NCBI GenBank assembly: GCA_964411505.1
Contig: CAYPLH010000017.1
Span: 1-64,000 of the forward strand
Source: CAYPLH01 sp964411505
Lineage (GTDB): Bacteria; Bacillota; Clostridia; CAYPLH01; DUMO01
Length of the DNA: 64,000 bases
Reading direction: 5' to 3'
A model generated the notes under the pieces. It did not search any database. It saw only the letters and a list, made by a program, of their open reading frames with translations, and was not told the origin of the DNA. The position numbers were made by a program, and so were the translations under genes. Positions within the stretch are counted from its first letter, which is position 1. Every line of letters starts with the position of its first letter. Below are positions 58,534 through 64,000 of this stretch, in pieces.

Positions 58534-58914
58534 AATAATTGACCCCCAAAATTTTTCTTCACCAAACTTTTCTGTTTGTTATTCTACATCAGTAAAATAA
58601 CATCTGTCAATTTTTAAATGCGGAGGATCTCCACCGGATTTCCTAAGGTTACAGTTCACAGGGGTCTTAGCAAAACTGATAATGAACAATCATCTCTAAT
58701 ACGCCTAATTACAGCAAAGCTTAGGAAAACTAAGTTTAAAATGCCTTAGAGTTTAGTAATGTCCGTGCTGTTTGAACGCAAGTGAGTTCACGGAATTACT
58801 TAACGAAAAGGCATTTTAAACTGTGTTTTCCTTGCTGAAGCTGTATAGAAGTGTTAGAGATGATTGTTCATAGGATATAATACCCGAGTGAACAGTAACT
58901 TCCTAAGAGGAACT
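58534..58914. other. Spacer with inverted-repeat family 2 element
   Basis: Apart from the 191-bp element (58682-58872) only AT-rich sequence is seen, including the SNF2 gene leader. Confidence 0.6.
58682..58872. mobile_element. Inverted-repeat family 2, complete element
   Basis: ATGAACAATCATCTCTAA and its exact inverse bound 191 bp. Inner GTTTAAAATGCCTT arms pair too, and a central CCGTG/CACGG hairpin follows. Single ends recur at 26443-26515 and 44971-45040. Non-coding. Confidence 0.75.
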
Positions 58915-60276
58915 CTATTGTATATCAAAACATTTTTTTTGCTCTAAAGCCTTCCCAATGAGCTTATTTGCATAATCCGCCATAAACAATGGAATGTTTA
59001 AAAGGTCATTGTCAAGGCGCAGGTTATTAAGAGAAAAACGAACACGAAGCTTTACCTTATCACTATACTTTTCCTTGTATTTTTTTAAGCTTGGGCTTTC
59101 TACATTGCTCTCAGACTTTACCTCTATGGGCATAATATCATTTTCTCTCTGGATAAGAAAGTCTACTTCATACCTTGGGTTATTCATAGTCCAATAACGA
59201 GGCATGGCTTCAAACTGGTTTTGTAACGCCTGCAGGACATAATTTTCGCTTAATGCACCTTTAAACTCCACAAACAGCCTGTTTCCCTCACCAAAGGCAG
59301 AAGGGGCTAAAAGAGATAGGCGGCGCAATAGTCCTACATCCGCCATATACAACTTGAAGGAAGACAAATCATCGTATGCCGAAATAGGCAGACCTGGAGC
59401 ACTGCTGCGGTATATCTTAAAAGTAAGGTTAGCATCACAAAGCCATTGTAGGGCATCCTCATATTCCCTTGCTCGTGCCCCTTCTTTTACGACTTTATAG
59501 ATAAATTTTTTATTTTCCCTTGCCAGTTGTGAAGGTATTGATTTCCATATCATCGATATTTTCGGAAAATCCTTAGGGTCGGGATGCTTGGCAAAGTCTC
59601 GTTCATATGCCCCTAGAATATTGGATAGTACCTGCTGCATAAGTTCTACATCTCTGTCTTGTGTCCAGGAACGAACGGATTCTGGCATACCACCCACTAC
59701 AAAATACATTTTAATCTTTTCATATAATGGATTGAAAAATGCATCTGGGATTGGCTCAATCCTATCTACGCTATTCATGTAGGCTGCAAAGTTATCATCA
59801 CCATTTGCCATTAAAAACTCAGTAAAGGTCATTGGCATAATTTGTAAAAAGTCTACTTTGCCAACTGGAAAAGAAGCTGGTTTGGAAAGCGCAATGCCCA
59901 AAAGAGAACCCGCACAAGCAACATGATACTGAGGCGTATTTTCACAGAAATACTTCAATGTATTTAAAGCATTAGGGCATTCCTGTATCTCATCAAAAAC
60001 AATAAGTGTATCCTCTGGGTTGCCCTGGTTAATAATTTCACCACTTGCCATCATCAAGTTTTGCAAGATACGCTCTACATCTTTGGTGCTTTCAAAAAAC
60101 TGCCTATATTCAAGGTGTTCATCAAAGTTAAAGTAAGCAATATTTTTATAATAACGCTTAGCAAATTCTTTGAGAAGCCAAGTCTTGCCTACCTGACGTA
60201 TTCCTTTTAAAATAAGGGGCTTTCGATACTTGGAGTTCTTCCATTCAAGCAGTTTTTGCATAATTAATCTTTCCAT
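58915..60276 (-). CDS. AAA ATPase with DUF4143
   Basis: Walker A GIRQVGKTWLLKEF (about 30) and Walker B TLIVFDEIQECPNAL start the protein; the C-terminal DUF4143 (about 200-400) ends with a PD-(D/E)xK-like stretch RYEVDFLIQRENDIMPIEVKSE. This family is common in gut and anaerobic bacteria and of unknown role, perhaps in mobile-element control. ATG 60276 is preferred because GGAG lies 8 bases upstream; a GTG at 60297 is possible. 453 aa. Confidence 0.9.
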   Translation of the reverse strand: MERLIMQKLLEWKNSKYRKPLILKGIRQVGKTWLLKEFAKRYYKNIAYFNFDEHLEYRQFFESTKDVERILQNLMMASGEIINQGNPEDTLIVFDEIQECPNALNTLKYFCENTPQYHVACAGSLLGIALSKPASFPVGKVDFLQIMPMTFTEFLMANGDDNFAAYMNSVDRIEPIPDAFFNPLYEKIKMYFVVGGMPESVRSWTQDRDVELMQQVLSNILGAYERDFAKHPDPKDFPKISMIWKSIPSQLARENKKFIYKVVKEGARAREYEDALQWLCDANLTFKIYRSSAPGLPISAYDDLSSFKLYMADVGLLRRLSLLAPSAFGEGNRLFVEFKGALSENYVLQALQNQFEAMPRYWTMNNPRYEVDFLIQRENDIMPIEVKSESNVESPSLKKYKEKYSDKVKLRVRFSLNNLRLDNDLLNIPLFMADYANKLIGKALEQKKCFDIQ

Positions 60277-60563
60277 AATACCATCTCCGGTGATCACATT
60301 ATTATATATGTTCTGCGTGAATAAATCACACTTTTATATAATAGTATAACCAATTTCCCAGAATTAATCAAGCTTCACTGGCTTTATTCTGCTTTTTTTG
60401 AAAAGATCCCACCAACGGTAATCAACCAATGACGGTTTTGTAAACTCGCAAACAAACTCCAAAGTAAATAGACAATGAATCTCCATTTTATTCTTTTAAT
60501 AACATGTGTTATTAATTGTTTTCTTTATATTTCTTCATTGCATATATATTAATCATAGGCAAA

Positions 60564-60935
60564 TTAATTGTAGGAATCCCCGATAATGGGAGTAATATCT
60601 TTATCTATTTCTCGTTTTATATTGTATTGTAATAATTCATCAGTATAATTTTCCTCTATTATTAATTGAAATTTCCAATCTAATTTACTAGCAATCTTAA
60701 ATAGAAACCCTATTGAAGGATTGTATTCACCACTTTCTAGTTTTGAAACCATCGCTTGCGTTATATTCAATTTATCAGCCAAATCCTTTTGAGTAATATT
60801 ATTATCTAGTCTGTAATTAATTATTTTACAAGCAATATCAACAAGTATATCGGATAACTCAAATTCTTGTTTTGTTTCCTCATCAACACCATCAAAAATA
60901 TCCCATGGATTTTGTAAAATATCATTTGCTAACAT
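60564..60935 (-). CDS. XRE family helix-turn-helix regulator (antitoxin-like)
   Basis: A Cro/C1 HTH spans about residues 40-95 (NNITQKDLADKLNITQAMVSKLESG). The N-terminal extension (NPWDIFDGVDEET) is like HigA-type antitoxins. No RelE/HigB toxin lies beside it: the neighbours are a methyltransferase 91 bases upstream and an empty 287-base gap downstream. ATG 60935 follows GAAGGGG by 8 bases. It may control the adjacent methyltransferase. Confidence 0.82.
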   Translation of the reverse strand: MLANDILQNPWDIFDGVDEETKQEFELSDILVDIACKIINYRLDNNITQKDLADKLNITQAMVSKLESGEYNPSIGFLFKIASKLDWKFQLIIEENYTDELLQYNIKREIDKDITPIIGDSYN

Positions 60936-61026
60936 ATTAATCACCCCTTCTTATTTAAAGCTATTTATTATTTTATCCCTTCTTATTCTTGCAATCCTTT
61001 TGCCACTCTCATAATTTAATCGAGTA

Positions 61027-61773
61027 CTACTTCTTAAATACAAACAAATACTCATGCGCCAGCAACAAGAAATTATACTTAACGCTTTTTATCTTCCAGT
61101 AACCTGTAGCCTTGCAGTTGTGTTGTTCTTTAATTATTATTTCTTTCAGCTTAAACCCTTGTGCCTCAAAGATTTTCATAACCTCAAAACTCATAGGAAT
61201 AACATGACCTTTTTGTCTTGTATCACCCATTAGAATCGCACAAAACTTGCCCTTTTTAAGAACACGATAACTTTCCGAAGCAACACTTTTCATTTCATCT
61301 AAAAACTGCGGAACCTTACAGTGAGATAAGTCCTCTTCTATATCCTCACTATATTCAATAATATTTGCATAAGGTGGATGAGTACAAATAAAGTCAATAC
61401 TTTCATCAGAAACAAATTCAAGGCTGCGTGCATCGCCTTTATATAAATAAACTTGCCCTGCATTTTTATATTTAAAATTTATTTTTTCGCGACAACATTC
61501 AAGCGCATCTGGATTTACATCAGCCCCGATAATGTTGCGTTTTAATAATTTGGCTTCCACAAGCGTAGTTCCGCCACCTGCAAATTGATCAAGCACTAAA
61601 TCGCCCTCACTCGAATAACGCAGAAGTAAATTTCTTGGTATGTACGGCGACCAATTACCCCTCCATTTTGAATCGTGTGTTGCCCAACTTCCTCTGTCAG
61701 GAAAACTCCAAACCGTATTCATCTGGAGCTCGAAATTATCCGGCTCCCATTTATTTATTTTCTTTTCTGCCAT
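61027..61773 (-). CDS. Site-specific DNA methyltransferase
   Basis: Motif I DQFAGGGTTLVEAKLL (about 63) and the catalytic FICTHPPYANI (about 130; D/N/S-PPY type) identify an amino-methyltransferase of the N4-cytosine/N6-adenine class, in the order seen in the beta group by circular permutation (catalytic motif after motif I here). No target-recognition domain of size is visible, and no nuclease gene lies beside it on this strand. It may be solitary or act with the XRE gene. 248 aa. Confidence 0.82.
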   Translation of the reverse strand: MAEKKINKWEPDNFELQMNTVWSFPDRGSWATHDSKWRGNWSPYIPRNLLLRYSSEGDLVLDQFAGGGTTLVEAKLLKRNIIGADVNPDALECCREKINFKYKNAGQVYLYKGDARSLEFVSDESIDFICTHPPYANIIEYSEDIEEDLSHCKVPQFLDEMKSVASESYRVLKKGKFCAILMGDTRQKGHVIPMSFEVMKIFEAQGFKLKEIIIKEQHNCKATGYWKIKSVKYNFLLLAHEYLFVFKK

Positions 61774-62197
61774 ATCAACCCCCGATATATCTTTACAACA
61801 TTATTTTCGATATTATATAATACCACTTGCTTTTTTTTGATGTAATTACACCATCTTCCAGAAGCATATTATAATCTCTTAAAAGCTTGTTATACTACCA
61901 AAATAAGTCCTTCTTTGACATGCTACGTAACATAGTCTTAATTATATAGCAAATCATGGCATAATTCAATGAAAACTGTCATTTTTGTTAGCAATATTAT
62001 GTTGACTTAGTTACCATTATGAAACAACCCCGTGTCCATCGGCAACAATGAGATGATTAGTGTGTATTTGGCTGGATCGATTTAGATATATAAAAGATGC
62101 TACGTTACAATTCACATGCGCGTGTAGAAAGAAAGCAAAGGAAAAATTAGAGGGTTATAATTAAATTTTTATGCTATAATTAGGTTAGGGTGATTAT
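61774..62197. other. Divergent spacer, methyltransferase and dam
   Basis: This AT-rich stretch should hold two divergent promoters. The clear one for dam is at 62172-62180. No gene or long repeat was seen. Confidence 0.5.
62172..62180 (+). promoter_or_regulatory. Extended -10 promoter of dam
   Basis: TGC-TATAAT ends 17 bases before the ATG, giving a leader of roughly 11 bases that begins near the ribosome site AGGGTGA. No clear -35 is seen. Confidence 0.5.
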
Positions 62198-63034
62198 ATG
62201 AAAAAGAATCCATTAGCCGCTCCCGTTCTAAAATGGGTTGGCGGGAAGCGACAGTTATTGCAAGATATTTCAAAACATATACCAGAGAAATACTCTACTT
62301 ATTACGAGCCCTTCTTAGGCGGTGGTGCCGTTTTGTTTAACCTTCAGCCTGATAAAGCTGTGGTTAATGATATAAATGAAGATTTAATTAATGTATATAC
62401 CATAATCCGAGACAATCTTGAAGAGTTAATTGAAGACTTAAAGAATCATAAAAATAAAGCAGATTACTTTTATGAAATAAGAGAATTAGATAGAGATAAA
62501 AAGAAATATAGTCAGTTAAGTAAAATTGAAAAAGCATCAAGGATTATTTATCTTAATAAAACCTGCTATAATGGACTATTTAGGGTAAACCAACAAGGAG
62601 AGTTTAATACCCCCTTTGGAAGATATAAAAACCCAAACATCGTTAATGAGACTACATTAAGAGCAGTGAGTAATTATTTTAATAAAGCAAAAATAATCTT
62701 CAAATGCGGAGATTTTGAAGAGGCAGTAAAAGGCATAAGAAAAAGTAGCTTTGTATATTTTGACCCACCTTATGACCCAGTTTCAGATAGTGCTAATTTT
62801 ACAGGATATAACAAAGGCGGTTTTGATAAAGAAGAACAGATACGGCTTAAAAATCTATGTGATAAATTAGATGCTAGAGGCATAAAATTTCTGCTCTCTA
62901 ATTCTGTCACAGAATTTATTTTAGAACTATACGAAGATTATAACAAAACAATTGTTCAAGCAAATAGGGCTATTAATTCTAGAGGGGATAAAAGAGGAAA
63001 GGTTGCTGAAGTATTGGTGAAGAATTATGAGTGA
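62198..63034 (+). CDS. DNA adenine methyltransferase, D12 class (Dam/DpnM-like)
   Basis: The D12-class N6-adenine methyltransferase is shown by PVLKWVGGKRQLL, motif I YYEPFLGGGAVLF, LNKTCYNGLFRVN and the catalytic FVYFDPPYDP (DPPY). DpnM and Dam of this class methylate GATC; the same site is likely but not proven. 278 aa. Its end overlaps the restriction gene by 8 bases (ATGAGTGA), a usual arrangement for a restriction-modification pair. Confidence 0.93.
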   Translation: MKKNPLAAPVLKWVGGKRQLLQDISKHIPEKYSTYYEPFLGGGAVLFNLQPDKAVVNDINEDLINVYTIIRDNLEELIEDLKNHKNKADYFYEIRELDRDKKKYSQLSKIEKASRIIYLNKTCYNGLFRVNQQGEFNTPFGRYKNPNIVNETTLRAVSNYFNKAKIIFKCGDFEEAVKGIRKSSFVYFDPPYDPVSDSANFTGYNKGGFDKEEQIRLKNLCDKLDARGIKFLLSNSVTEFILELYEDYNKTIVQANRAINSRGDKRGKVAEVLVKNYE

Positions 63035-63912
63035 TACAAAAAACGAAACCGCATGGAAGCAGCTTTTCGAAAAATATGCGATATTAGAAAAAATAGAAAA
63101 ACATGCTGTATTTGAAATTGCATCAAGGCAGATAAATGAATTCAGAGAAGCAAGATTGATGACAAAGTTTGATCATCGGAAGAATCTGCCAGAAATCTTT
63201 GAGACAAATAAACTTTCGATTCTTCCAGTCACAAGAGGAAGCTACTTAATTTCTCACTTTGAGGCCTATAAAGATTTTGAAAAAACAGAGAGTAAAATTA
63301 TTAAGGTTCCATTCCCTACTCATATTGAAAGTATTGACTTTGAGAACATAACAAGCGAATCAGCAGCCCTTAATTGTGCTTATGTATCGGGCATATTAGC
63401 TGACTTTATAGAAGATGAAGAGATATTGCCAACGATCAGTGGTAGAATGAGCTCTGAGTCTTTTAACTTTAAAATTATGACATTCTGTAGTTAATCTATG
63501 CGAACTTTTGTATGAATCAGAGCTATCCAGAGATGAAATAACTGCTAATTATGACTTTGACCCTAGACAGACAAATTATTACACGGATGCAGGAAGATAT
63601 TTAGGTTTAATAGATAGGCGTACAGAAGATGGACAGAAAATATTCTCACTAAGTGATGAAGGGCAGAGATTGTTTAGATTGAAATATAAGCCAAGGCAGT
63701 TAAAACTAGTAGAATTGATTTTATCACACAAAGCCTTTAGTAAGACTTTTAAATTGTGTATAGATCGAGGTGAAATGCCTTCTAGGGATGAAATTGTAAA
63801 GTTTATGAAACATAGTAATTTATATAATGTAAGGTCCGAAGATACATTTTATAGACGGGCATCCTCTATATCAGGGTGGATTAATTGGATACTAGAATTA
63901 ACAAGATTATAA
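63027..63912 (+). pseudogene. Type II restriction endonuclease, frameshifted
   Basis: The gene begins at 63027 and its first 155 codons end at TAA 63492. The next frame continues without a gap: VNLCELLYESELSRDEITA begins at about 63487 and ends at 63912. The two parts together (about 290 aa; REARLMTKFDHR early, SSISGWINWILELTRL at the end) resemble nucleases that follow Dam-like methylases (DUF6996/DUF6997-type, from memory). The shift lies between TGA 63478 and TAA 63492 and fits one inserted base. If real, the pair is now methylase-only; a sequencing error is the main alternative. Confidence 0.75.
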
Positions 63913-63919
63913 TTCAAAA

Positions 63920-63945
63920 CAGCGGTCATGCGACCGGTTTTTTAT
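63920..63945 (+). terminator. Terminator after restriction gene
   Basis: CGGTC-ATGC-GACCG followed by a run of T residues forms a standard intrinsic terminator 8 bases after the stop. Confidence 0.8.
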
Positions 63946-64000
63946 CTTCTTACTTCTCGTACACAACTTTTTTACTTCCCTGCAAAAATTTATTTTTTTT

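Overview
The window reads as a low-G+C clostridial chromosome. Supporting signs are the tig-clpP-clpX cluster, LonB plus a second Lon-like protease, the fhs-fchA-folD one-carbon genes of anaerobes, a T-box in front of tyrS, an ssrA tag AKNDNYALAAA, and AT-rich spacers full of small repeats. A Ruminiclostridium/Acetivibrio-like relative is my guess; the species cannot be named from this sequence alone.

Layout. (1) 0.27-11.3 kb, minus strand: a compact accessory operon, visibly richer in G+C than the rest. It holds about 14 short 'modifier or house-cleaning' genes: six GNAT domains in five proteins, a GNAT-methyltransferase fusion, a NUDIX-APH-kinase triple fusion, an RdgB-like NTPase, a 2H phosphoesterase, a histidine phosphatase, GrpB, a TIM-barrel isomerase, a ferredoxin and a radical SAM enzyme. 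Many are joined by ATGA overlaps. It is driven by a promoter with a palindrome on its predicted start point, and its first gene is a truncated nucleotidyltransferase. (2) 11.6-15.5 kb: an arsenic operon (arsR, ArsP-type permease, thioredoxin-like protein, small Cys-rich ORF, arsM, acr3). Short related sequence blocks lie at 23-151 and 15630-15718, on either side of regions 1 and 2. (3) 15.9-17 kb: ssrA (tmRNA) and smpB. (4) 17.3-26.2 kb: an oppABCDF-type peptide transporter operon with two unusual distal genes (a small membrane protein and a lipoprotein). (5) 26.6-38.2 kb: rhomboid protease, Cys-rich protein, DnaA-box cluster, tsaD, lonB, phosphohexomutase, clpX, clpP, tig and a metallophosphoesterase. 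(6) 38.5-44.9 kb, plus strand: T-box/tyrS, fhs, fchA, folD and BirA-operator/bioY. (7) 45-55.6 kb: GatZ-like aldolase subunit, two cytoplasmic sulfatases, Lon-like protease, rimI, tsaB, tsaE and an amidohydrolase. (8) 55.8-63.9 kb: SNF2 helicase, DUF4143-type ATPase, XRE regulator, DNA methyltransferase, and a Dam-type restriction-modification pair whose nuclease gene is frameshifted. This looks like a small defence or accessory region.

How the genes work together. ArsR, ArsM, ArsP and Acr3 form an arsenic sensing, methylation and export unit. fhs, fchA and folD form the methyl branch from formate to methylene-THF. The FolD here has lost the Lys and Gln tied to cyclohydrolase chemistry, consistent with FchA doing that step. 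TsaB, TsaD and TsaE make the t6A tRNA modification. ClpXP, trigger factor, LonB, the Lon-like protease and SmpB/tmRNA cover protein folding and quality control. The spacers carry at least three small inverted-repeat families (about 210 bp, 190 bp and 32 bp) and REP-like hairpins, so the genome is rich in non-autonomous mobile repeats. No rRNA, tRNA, CRISPR array or transposase gene was seen.
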